Shown: in pieces, positions 1-5,800 of the stretch
Layout of the letters: each line of letters starts with the position of its first letter
Numbering within the stretch: the stretch's first letter is position 1
From: an uncultured Ruminococcus sp.
Lineage (GTDB): Bacteria; Bacillota; Clostridia; Oscillospirales; Ruminococcaceae
Length of the DNA stretch: 7,450 nt
Assembly: GCA_900752785.1 (NCBI GenBank)
Contig: CAADWP010000002.1
Coordinates: forward strand, 1 to 7,450
Direction of reading: 5' to 3'
Translations under genes and position numbers: made by a program
The notes under the pieces: model-generated
Databases searched by the model: none
Told to the model about the DNA's origin: nothing
Seen by the model: the letters and a program-made list of their open reading frames with translations, nothing else

Positions 1-76
1 ATCCCGACAGCATAAGCCCCGCAAGCCCCAAAGCCAACACCGCCAAAACAATCATCAATGCCTTTTTCTTTTTCAT
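1..76 (-). CDS. N-terminus of a secreted protein, probable lipoprotein (partial)
   Basis: Reading leftward from the ATG at 76-74, the first 25 codons give a signal peptide: a basic start (MKKKK) followed by an uninterrupted hydrophobic stretch of Ala, Leu, Val, Ile and Gly. The window stops after Leu-Ser-Gly with the next codon beginning in T, so a Cys there would complete an L-S-G-C lipobox; this is inference, since the codon is cut. A strong ribosome-binding site (AAGGAGAG, complement of 83-90) sits 6 bases from the ATG, which fixes the start. The mature protein is outside the window and its function cannot be judged. It may be controlled by the promoter and terminator at 179-306, in which case it has a leader of about 195 nt. 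Confidence 0.7.
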   Translation of the reverse strand, partial: MKKKKALMIVLAVLALGLAGLMLSG

Positions 77-106
77 TTTTCTCTCTCCTTTTTTATTTTT
101 TGGTTT

Positions 107-130
107 ATTTTAAGCGACGTACAGTCGCTT
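107..130 (-). promoter_or_regulatory. Inverted repeat next to a possible -10 box
   Basis: AAGCGAC (112-118) and GTCGCTT (124-130) form a 7-bp inverted repeat around a 5-base centre. On the minus strand it directly abuts TAAAAT (112-107), a possible -10 box for the gene starting at 76. No good -35 box lies 16-18 bases upstream of it, so an independent promoter is doubtful. No U-tract follows in either direction, so this is not a terminator. It could be an operator or an RNA hairpin in the leader. Confidence 0.3.
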
Positions 131-178
131 GGCTGAAATATTTTTCAAATGTTTTATCTTTCGTGAAACAGAATAAAG

Positions 179-202
179 AAAAAACGCAGGCGAAAGCCTG
201 CG
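179..202 (-). terminator. Intrinsic terminator (minus strand)
   Basis: On the minus strand CGCAGGC-TTTC-GCCTGCG forms a perfect 7-bp GC-rich stem with a 4-base loop, followed at once by six T. It either ends the short transcript started at the promoter 278-306, or acts as an attenuator about 100 bases upstream of the secreted-protein gene at 76. Confidence 0.75.
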
Positions 203-272
203 CAATCAAGAGGAAATAAAAATAAAATATTTATTATTGAACATTTGCAAATCCCCCGAAGTTTTAAAGTTT
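179..272 (-). ncRNA. Candidate ~94-nt small RNA or attenuating leader
   Basis: This is the interval between a near-perfect minus-strand promoter (278-306) and an intrinsic terminator (179-202). No sizeable ORF fits inside. A 12-codon ORF (244 to 206, MFNNKYFIFISS) has a GGGGG stretch 8 bases upstream and stops 3 bases before the terminator stem, which resembles the layout of a leader peptide in ribosome-mediated attenuation. I see no clear anti-terminator pairing, so attenuation is inference. I do not recognise a known RNA family here. The alternative is a free-standing small RNA. Confidence 0.35.
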
Positions 273-277
273 TATTT

Positions 278-306
278 ATTTTATCAACAATCAAACCGAT
301 TGTCAA
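278..306 (-). promoter_or_regulatory. Sigma70/sigmaA-type promoter (minus strand)
   Basis: The minus strand shows TTGACA (306-301), a 17-base spacer and TAAAAT (283-278). The -35 box is perfect, the -10 box matches five of six, and the spacing is optimal. A start near 272 is expected. It would drive the 94-nt segment ending at 179 and, on read-through, the gene beginning at 76. Confidence 0.65.
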
Positions 307-498
307 TTTTTCAAACGCTCGAATTTTATTTTTATTCCTTTTTGCCGATTCATATCGACCATTTTTTTCATAATATTGCAAAATTCATGTCGATGTGACG
401 GTAGTTGTCAAAAAACGCAAAAATATTTTAAAATCCTCTAACCTTGCCGCCGCAGCAAAAACAAACCAAAATTTTTCGTTTCTTGTTGCCAAAAGGCT
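307..498. other. AT-rich intergenic stretch without a recognisable gene
   Basis: Between the minus-strand promoter at 306 and the tRNA promoter at 499 I see no ORF with a ribosome-binding site, no stable hairpin with a U-tract and no repeat. Apparent minus-strand reading frames across it have no supporting start signal. It is best read as divergent upstream DNA. Confidence 0.5.
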
Positions 499-527
499 TT
501 GACTATTTCCGATTTTTGTGTTATCAT
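499..527 (+). promoter_or_regulatory. Promoter of the tRNA-Ser gene
   Basis: TTGACT (499-504), a 17-base spacer and TATCAT (522-527) form a good sigmaA-type promoter. A start near 534 would give a leader of about 25 nt before the tRNA. That leader contains a small hairpin (GCCGA 534-538 with TCGGC 545-549). Confidence 0.65.
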
Positions 528-558
528 AATCAAGCCGACTTCGTTCGGCAGCACAGTT

Positions 559-653
559 GGAGAAGTACCCAAGTGGCTCAAGGGGCTCCCCTGCTAAGGG
601 AGTAGATCGCAAATAAACGTGATGCATGGGTTCAAATCCCATCTTCTCCGCCA
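559..653 (+). tRNA. tRNA-Ser (anticodon GCU)
   Basis: The full cloverleaf can be drawn. The acceptor stem is GGAGAAG (559-565) with CTTCTCC (643-649), followed by discriminator G650 and an encoded CCA (651-653). The anticodon stem CTCCC/GGGAG (586-590/598-602) frames the loop CTGCTAA with anticodon GCT at 593-595, which reads AGC and AGU. A long class II variable arm (about 603-625) contains an ATCGC/GTGAT pairing, as expected for serine tRNA. The T arm ATGGG/CCCAT (626-630/638-642) carries the loop TTCAAAT. It has its own promoter and terminator and so appears to be transcribed alone. Confidence 0.97.
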
Positions 654-658
654 CATTA

Positions 659-698
659 GACCGTGTTGAACCCCAAGGGGTTGTACACGGTCTTTTTT
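659..698 (+). terminator. Terminator of the tRNA-Ser gene
   Basis: GACCGTGT (659-666) pairs perfectly with ACACGGTC (685-692). Inside, after a two-base mismatch, AACCCC pairs with GGGGTT. Six T follow at 693-698. It begins 5 bases after the tRNA CCA. The minus-strand side has no U-tract. Confidence 0.9.
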
Positions 699-702
699 AT
701 GC

Positions 703-716
703 CACAATATATTGTG
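703..716. repeat. 14-bp perfect palindrome
   Basis: CACAATATATTGTG is a perfect spacerless palindrome just after the tRNA terminator, followed by four T. It could be a protein-binding site or a weak back-up terminator. It lies in no promoter I can identify, and AT-rich palindromes of this size can arise by chance. Confidence 0.25.
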
Positions 717-827
717 TTTTTGTAATTTTTCTCCGAAATATTGCCGTTTCGTTGTGGTCATCGTAGCACAGTTCTCGCGGAAGTAAACGGAAAAAAATAT
801 TGCGGAAAATTTTATATGTTTGTTTTT

Positions 828-857
828 AAGCCGTACAGGTTTCCTGTACGGCTTTTT
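828..857 (+). terminator. Intrinsic terminator (plus strand)
   Basis: AAGCCGTACAGG (828-839) and CCTGTACGGCTT (843-854) form a perfect 12-bp stem with loop TTT, and the T-run 853-857 follows on the plus strand. On the minus strand the stem is followed by A-rich sequence, so it works only rightward. No gene lies between the tRNA terminator and this one. It may be a second safeguard for tRNA read-through, or end an unrecognised short transcript. Confidence 0.7.
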
Positions 858-875
858 ATTGCCCATTTTTCCGCT

Positions 876-906
876 AAAAAAGCGGGAGAAACATTTCCCC
901 CGCTTT
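876..906 (-). terminator. Terminator of the small coiled-coil gene (minus strand)
   Basis: On the minus strand AAAGCGGG (906-899) pairs with CCCGCTTT (886-879). The interior is almost fully paired as well, and six T (complement of 876-881) follow. It begins 5 bases after the stop codon at 911-913. This placement supports the reading frame that ends at 911 as the real end of the gene. Confidence 0.8.
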
Positions 907-910
907 CAAA

Positions 911-1242
911 TTAAAGCATTAACGCCAACAGCATACCCACCGAGGCGGCAAGCGTGGCAAAGCTAATCACGTATGAAATAATCAGCGCGAAATTGTCCGT
1001 TTTCCGCTGCCGTTCCAACTGTTGCCGCCTGCGTTCCTGTCTCGCCTCTTTTTCCCGCAATTCTCTTTCGGCCAACTCTATGCGCCGCCTTGCAATGTCG
1101 TTCCTCGCCCGAGCAAGCTCGTTTTTTCTCTTTGCAGCTCTTGCCGCGCTTGGTCAAGCTCTATTCGCGCAAGCTCGTTTTCGTTCTCCTCCTGCTCCCG
1201 AAATATATTGTCAAAGTCTCTCGGGGATAAGTTTATCGCCAT
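911..1242 (-). CDS. Small coiled-coil protein with C-terminal membrane segment, frameshifted as sequenced
   Basis: The start ATG at 1242-1240 has the ribosome-binding site AGGGAGG (complement of 1250-1256) 7 bases upstream. The first frame encodes about 40 charged helical residues and, read straight on, stops at 1080-1078 after 54 residues with an unlike tail. At the run of six A (complement of 1122-1127), a -1 shift or one extra A joins it to a second frame of 70 codons ending at 911. The joined 110-residue product is a continuous Glu/Arg/Gln-rich coiled coil (about residues 15-80) ending in a hydrophobic segment (about 84-110), like a tail-anchored membrane protein. NELAR-like motifs lie on both sides of the break, supporting the join. 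It could be programmed slippage, a recent mutation or a sequencing error. I do not recognise the family. Its DNA is visibly more GC-rich than the genes to the right. Confidence 0.6.
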
Positions 1243-1266
1243 GTTTCTGCCTCCCTGCTTGTTTTA

Positions 1267-1295
1267 ATATTAGCACAATTGTGCTAAATCGTCAA
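1267..1295 (-). promoter_or_regulatory. Promoter with an operator-like palindrome in its spacer
   Basis: On the minus strand TTGACG (1295-1290), a 17-base spacer and TAATAT (1272-1267) form a near-consensus promoter about 25 bases upstream of the ribosome-binding site of the coiled-coil gene. The perfect 18-bp palindrome TTAGCACAATTGTGCTAA (1270-1287) fills most of the spacer and overlaps half of the -10 box. A bound dimeric repressor would block RNA polymerase, so a regulated gene is likely. The half site TTAGCAC resembles the outer part of a CIRCE half site but lacks its 9-base spacer. The cognate regulator is not in the window. Confidence 0.7.
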
Positions 1296-1416
1296 GGATA
1301 TCTCAACCAAAACAGGCTGACTCTCATACCGAACCGTCCACAGACTGAAATTTTCCCTATCTGACTTTCGCCCGCAACCATCAAAGTCGCAAAATAAATT
1401 TTTTTATTAAATTTAG

Positions 1417-1445
1417 TTGACTTTTTTTGCGCCCCCCGTTAGAAT
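1417..1445 (+). promoter_or_regulatory. Candidate plus-strand promoter
   Basis: TTGACT (1417-1422), a 17-base spacer and TAGAAT (1440-1445) each match five of six consensus positions. The spacer is unusual: a T-run followed by a C-run. Transcription would start near 1452 and run into the two hairpins at 1450-1514. No plus-strand protein gene follows. Confidence 0.4.
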
Positions 1446-1449
1446 TAAA

Positions 1450-1520
1450 GGCGGCAGAGGGGTGGAGGCCCCCCTGCGCCTTGATACTTTTGACCGCTCC
1501 CGCGTGGGGCGGTCTTTCCC
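1450..1520 (+). ncRNA. Candidate ~70-nt two-hairpin RNA
   Basis: A transcript from the promoter at 1417-1445 would hold most of a GC-rich hairpin (arms 1450-1462 and 1469-1480, with one bulge and one mismatch) and then a stronger one, GACCGCTCC (1492-1500) with GGGGCGGTC (1506-1514). TTTCCCTTT follows, a poor but possible terminator tract. The second stem has a G-U pair on the plus strand but an A-C clash on the minus, favouring plus-strand use. The first has the reverse preference, so it may serve leftward transcription from the 49-residue ORF. No known RNA family is recognised. Confidence 0.25.
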
Positions 1521-1521
1521 T

Positions 1522-1671
1522 TTATTTGGATACTTCTTTCTTGATTAGCCTAACGATAGCCGCCGCGCTCCGGCTATCCTTTACGCCCTGCTCAATCAGG
1601 CACGCAAGGAACAAACGAAGCGCGGCAAATTTCTTTTCAGTTTTTTCTTTACTAATATAAAATTTGCGCAT
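1522..1671 (-). CDS. Hypothetical 49-residue protein
   Basis: An ATG at 1671-1669 opens a 49-codon frame ending in TAA at 1524-1522. The product is basic and predicted helical. It starts with a Lys-rich segment, followed by a central amphipathic run with a hydrophobic patch (FAALRLFLACLIEQGV, residues 15-30), and ends with another basic helix. An in-frame stop lies five codons upstream of the ATG, which limits the start. The ribosome-binding site is weak (AGG at 11 bases). It begins 27 bases after the lipoprotein gene ends and could be translated from that transcript. Hairpins follow within 10 bases of its stop. I do not recognise a family. It may be real or a chance ORF. Confidence 0.35.
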   Translation of the reverse strand: MRKFYISKEKTEKKFAALRLFLACLIEQGVKDSRSAAAIVRLIKKEVSK

Positions 1672-1698
1672 GTAAGAACTAACCTACATTTTTTTATT

Positions 1699-2499
1699 TC
1701 ACCGCTTTGCTTGCCAACCGGCATACAGTCTCAGCTCTTCGCCGTCGGGAATCTCCGTCTTTGTATCGAAGTCCCACAGATTTATTGCTTCCGCTTCGGT
1801 ATACCATCCCGTAAAAACATATCCTTCACGCTCTGGCGCAGGCGGCTCTGGAATTTTTTCACCGCTTTCAACGTCCTCTGCCCTGAAATATCCCCTGTTG
1901 ACTGCTGCAGAGTAGTTGTTCATAAACGCCACATTGGATATAGATAAAAATGTTTTTGTCCAGTGAAAGGCTTCTGCTAAATTAATTTCATTATATAATT
2001 CTTTGTAAATAAATATCTTGGGAATCCCATTGGTTAAATTAAATGGAATCGTTCCGCAATACAAAATTTTAAAGCAATGAGGAAACAGTCCGTCTTCCCA
2101 CAACAGATTATTTGAGTAAAAGTAATATAAAGCATTCGTGCAAATTTGCTTTATATTATCATGTAAATATAGTCGTTCTAAATTAGGGCTTTCTATTTTA
2201 TAATTTCCACCGCCTTCCATAATCAATGAACGTTTATAATACCCTATGTGTGTCACATCCATTCCGTCAATTGTGCGCGGAACGTCAAGAGAAGTCTGCT
2301 CCTTGCCGATTTCAGTCAAACCCACGATTGCAACTTCACGGTCTTCTGCATTTTTAGGGAAATAGGTATTCTTGCCTATGACAATATATTGCCAATAACC
2401 GTCTTCGTATATTTTGTGTTGTTCATTGCACGCTGTTAAACCCGTAGTCAAAAACAGCATTACTGTTATTAAACCCCATAACATTATTTTCTTTTTCAC
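1699..2499 (-). CDS. Cell-surface lipoprotein with BspA-like LRR features and InlB B-type repeat
   Basis: The start is GTG at 2499-2497, with ribosome-binding site GAGGAGAG (complement of 2506-2513) 6 bases away. Residues 1-24 form a lipoprotein signal: basic MKKK, a hydrophobic core, and lipobox L-T-A-C with Cys24. The mature 242 residues should be attached to the outer face of the membrane. Residues about 70-126 read like degenerate LRR_5/BspA repeats (VPRTIDGMDVTHIG, NLERLYL). Residues 161-180 resemble the usual end of such arrays, an aromatic ELYNE segment ending in Trp. Residues 211-263 are a clear Listeria-Bacteroides (InlB B) repeat, with GYVFTGWYT, WDFDT and LYAGW. In these families such modules mediate surface adhesion or protein contacts; the ligand here is unknown. 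A strong promoter lies at 2676-2704. Confidence 0.85.
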   Translation of the reverse strand: MKKKIMLWGLITVMLFLTTGLTACNEQHKIYEDGYWQYIVIGKNTYFPKNAEDREVAIVGLTEIGKEQTSLDVPRTIDGMDVTHIGYYKRSLIMEGGGNYKIESPNLERLYLHDNIKQICTNALYYFYSNNLLWEDGLFPHCFKILYCGTIPFNLTNGIPKIFIYKELYNEINLAEAFHWTKTFLSISNVAFMNNYSAAVNRGYFRAEDVESGEKIPEPPAPEREGYVFTGWYTEAEAINLWDFDTKTEIPDGEELRLYAGWQAKR

Positions 2500-2578
2500 A
2501 ATATTCTCTCCTCATTTATTAATTTATGAATTTTTTTGAATGTTTGCTTTAAAATAAAAAACCGCAACACAAACCATT

Positions 2579-2669
2579 AAAAAACGGTCGGATGCAGTAA
2601 CAGACGTAAATAATCGGGTTCAATTTTTCGGCGGACGTCATTTGGAGTAAAACTTCGAGACCGTCTTTC
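2579..2669 (-). ncRNA. Candidate ~91-nt RNA closed by a terminal stem
   Basis: The promoter at 2676-2704 predicts a start at about 2668-2670. The first bases of the RNA, AAAGACGGTC (2668-2659), can pair with GACCGTTTTT (2589-2580) with one G-U pair, closing the whole molecule just before a run of six U. A 5-bp inner pairing, GACGT with ACGTC, is also possible. Such a layout fits a free small RNA with its own terminator, or a leader that attenuates the lipoprotein gene 80 bases further on. The closing loop is long (69 nt), which weakens it as a simple terminator. I do not recognise a known family. Confidence 0.35.
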
Positions 2670-2675
2670 GCTGTT

Positions 2676-2704
2676 ATAATATCACACAATTTGCATTTTG
2701 TCAA
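2676..2704 (-). promoter_or_regulatory. Strong promoter upstream of the lipoprotein gene
   Basis: The minus strand has a perfect TTGACA (2704-2699), a 17-base spacer and TATTAT (2681-2676). The -35 box overlaps an AT-rich 10-bp inverted repeat (CAATATAAAA at 2702-2711, TTTTATATTG at 2716-2725), which could be an UP-like element or a binding site. The expected start lies about 170 bases before the lipoprotein GTG, leaving an unusually long leader. Confidence 0.7.
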
Positions 2705-2735
2705 TATAAAAGTTTTTTTATATTGGCATTGATAC

Positions 2736-2767
2736 AAAAAACAGAATGCAGCATTTTAGCTGCATTC
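2736..2767 (-). terminator. Terminator of the large-protein operon
   Basis: GAATGCAGC and GCTGCATTC (2744-2752 and 2759-2767) form a perfect 9-bp stem with a 6-base loop. On the minus strand TGTTTTTTG follows. It starts 35 bases after the stop codon at 2803-2805 and ends the two-gene unit. Confidence 0.85.
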
Positions 2768-2802
2768 ATAATTTATTTTATTTAGATTTAACCTTAACTG
2801 TA

Positions 2803-5800
2803 TTAAGTAATTTGCTTGGCTTCATTAAAAGCCAATGCGAATAAATTATTAATCGAATTTTCTATATTATGCAAATCCACTTCAAATCCTAGTTCGCATT
2901 CATGACCAAATATATCAATAACAGTTTTTGCACTAAATAAATTACCTTGTTTTATTTGTTGCAAAGAGGCAGCCATCTTTAAATGTTTAATAGTAATAAA
3001 ATTTCCTCCGTATTCAAATATACGTTGAGATACTTTCAGTATAGTGTCTGCGCCGTGTCTGACAGCCTCGAGTTCAGCTTTAGCAGTTTCGAAAATCAAA
3101 TATTCGGATCCGTTTTTGACAGCATCTAGAGCTTGTTTTGCGTATTCAAGAGCTATATACGCTTCTGATCTTGCAATATTGTCCAAAGCATCCTCGGCGG
3201 CTTTTAAAAGCTTATCTCCGTCTACCCGGAAGCTTTCGAGCGCTTGCAACGCTGCTTGCCATACATTGAATTCGTTTCCGCACTTTACTTCTTCCAAAGC
3301 ATTATTTGCGATTTCTAACATCGCATTTCCTTCAGCTTCAGCTTTCTTTAATGCTTCTTTAGCACTGTTCAACAATGCGTCTCCCTCAGATTCCACCTCT
3401 GACAAGCCTTGTTTTGCTTTTGACCAAACAATATATTCAGACCAATTTATACATCCTTCCAAAAAGCTTCTGCATGAATCCAAAAAAGCAGTTGCAGTTA
3501 TCATAGCTAATTCCAGCCCACCTATCTTTGCGAGGTAATATTCCGACTTGTAAAGATATTCATACCAATTTAAATTCTTATATATGTTCCAATTTAAATC
3601 AATTTCTTTCTGCAAAGAATTTACGTGTTCCTGCGCGGCCTTCAGCTTTTTGTCTGCTTCCTCAAATACATGATTATATGCTTTTTCAGCTTTTTCTACG
3701 TTTTCGCGAGCTGTTTTCATATTTGCGTCGAATTCCTTCTGAACCTTTACCAAATTTTCTTCGGCGCTTTTGGTTGTACTGTTCAATTTTTCTTTTGCCG
3801 CGTTGACTGCATTTTCGGCTTGTTGAATGACATGATTAAAAGCTTCTTGGGCATTTTGAACATTCTCCTCCAAATTTTTAATTTCGGAATTAAATTTTTC
3901 TCTCTCTACCCTGACGGCAAAAACGCATTCGTCCAAATATTTATCCGCTGTTTCCTGCGCTTTGTTCAATTTTTCAATAGCAGGCAGATATAAAGCTTCG
4001 TATGCTTCTTTCGCCGCATCTAATTTCTTTTGCGCTTCGTCAATACTTATATCTACGTTTTTGACTGCAGCGGTAAATTTGTCTGTAACCTTGTTTCGAA
4101 TAATTTCGGACATTTCGTTATTCGCTTCGGCATATAGATAAAAATCCAACGAATCCAAATCGTCAAGAGAGCCCACGCTATTGCCTGTAATAGTAAAATC
4201 AACAGAATTCAAGAACTTTTGTTTAAAAACGAATTGAATTTTTTCTTTAGAAATATCTGCATTGACGGCAGTGTTTAATCCCAAAAACTCAAACGCTCCG
4301 TCGATATAAATGAGCTGCTTATCTTCTGTCAATTCCAAATCAAAAGAAGCTTTGTCATCGTTGTATCCCTTTATCTTCAGTATCCCTAAATCTAAATTGT
4401 CTATTTCGCCTTTTGCAACAAAACCCGAATCGGTAAATTTTGCATACAACGCCGCATTTTTTTCAAAGATCGTCAATACTCCCGAAAAACTGAAGCCGGG
4501 CTCAAATGTTATTGTCCCTATAGAGCCACCCGAAGGTGCACAGTACACCTCTAAATCCTTTATTTCAAATTCAGGAACAAGTTCGCAAGGCACATCAACA
4601 TGAGTTAAGGCTTTTGTAAATGAAAGCAAATCTTTTGTTTCCAATTTTGACAAAGCCCCCAAAAGAATCATATCTGCAGGATTTTCGGAAATTTTGACTG
4701 CCATATTTACTACTGTTTCTCCCATTGCCAAGCCTCCGGCAATTCCGAATTCGGAAGGTAAACCGGTTGCCATAAACTGGGAGTAAACGATACCTATCTG
4801 CAAGGATACTGCGGGACCGATTTTCAGATCGCTTATGCCGAAAGGATTTTCCCACCAGTGTTTCATTGTAGCCGAAGCTTTCGCTTCTATAGCATTTATG
4901 TCAAGCGCTATGTCAAAATGCAGAGGAATTTCTTGATTGGGAATTTTTATATCCATTCCGAATATCAATTGAAACGCCGGAATAGGCATTAAAGTCAGGT
5001 TAATCATAAACGGATCGCACGAAATAGTGTCGCCGAGATTAAGCTGCATAGCGGGAATTTGAATCGAAAAATCGACCGTACTGCCCAAATGCGCCGAAAA
5101 AACAAAACCCGAATTATTACTTCCCGTAAGAGCAGAAAGAGCGGGGATTTCTTCGAGAACGCCCATCAGCTGCAACCCTTGCTTTACTTCGAATTTAAAG
5201 TTCTCATCCTGCGTTTTGGCATCTTCAGACGAATAAATAAAAGCAAGCTTTGAAAACTTAAGTGAATCTGCAAATGTATTTTTAAATTCCGGAAAAATTG
5301 TTCCGAGACCGAAAGCTTTGGCTTCGATTCCTGCGTAAACAACCAGATTCCATTTTTTTTCTATCTTTTCGTAAGAGACGTGGCAATCAAGTCGGACTTC
5401 TTGAATCGTAACCTTACCCGAAATAGAAAAAGAAGAGCTTTTGCCGCTACTCCGCTTGTAAATGTCCAAATTCAACTCGGCTTCTTCAATATCCAGTGCG
5501 CCGACTTTAAGCTCACCCATAAAGCCCTTTACAGATACGCCGTCAGAAGTAATTACGGCATCAACTCCGCATTTAAAATCATGCACGCTTAAATTGCACT
5601 TTAATGTAAGTCCTTTATTTAAAAAGACCTGCCCAACGGTGCAGTCGGTTGTGGCAATGCCCAATCCCACCTCGTCAAATTTGACATCGAATTCCGGCAG
5701 AATAAGATCTTCGCCGGTAATTTTATGAAAAAGCTCGTTCAAATCCGAAAGAGTGAAATTTTCTGCTTGAGCATAAACTCCCGCATATTTAGCCCCCAAA

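Larger units (their letters stand above)
2500..2802. other. Intergenic region between lipoprotein gene and the 1295-codon gene
   Basis: From right to left this stretch holds the terminator of the large gene (2736-2767), an AT-only-loop inverted repeat (2702-2711 with 2716-2725), a minus-strand promoter (2676-2704), a possible ~90-nt structured RNA (2579-2669), about 65 AT-rich bases with no evident signal, and the ribosome-binding site of the lipoprotein gene. A 30-codon Cys-rich minus-strand ORF starting at the ATG near 2642 lacks a ribosome-binding site and is not called. Confidence 0.5.

Noticed and set aside
154..381. 75-codon minus-strand ORF
   Set aside because: It has no ribosome-binding site, and it crosses a clear promoter and a terminator.
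760..787. Minus-strand promoter TTTACT-16-TACGAT
   Set aside because: Both boxes are poor and the spacer is short. It would only transcribe antisense to the tRNA, and no gene follows.
385..866. Minus-strand ORFs crossing the tRNA (MAEKMGFEPM..., ...WRRRWDLNPC...)
   Set aside because: They are antisense translations of tRNA-Ser and its flanks. These strings are the familiar product of reading a serine tRNA backwards, and there is no ribosome-binding site.
963..1157. 64-codon minus-strand ORF inside the coiled-coil gene
   Set aside because: It is a third frame across the gene, with no start signal and no coherent composition. The frame ending at 911 continues the coiled coil and ends at a terminator.
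1270..1287. CIRCE heat-shock operator
   Set aside because: The outer TTAGCAC matches, but CIRCE has a longer half site (TTAGCACTC) and a 9-base spacer, both absent here. No chaperone gene is nearby.
954..1364. 136-codon plus-strand ORF
   Set aside because: It lies antisense to the coiled-coil gene, starts without a ribosome-binding site and runs through that gene's promoter and operator. Its Ser/Arg/Cys-rich content reflects the reverse complement of a Glu/Arg coiled coil.
2549..2737. 62-codon minus-strand ORF
   Set aside because: It starts upstream of the promoter at 2676-2704, has no ribosome-binding site and overlaps the predicted structured RNA.
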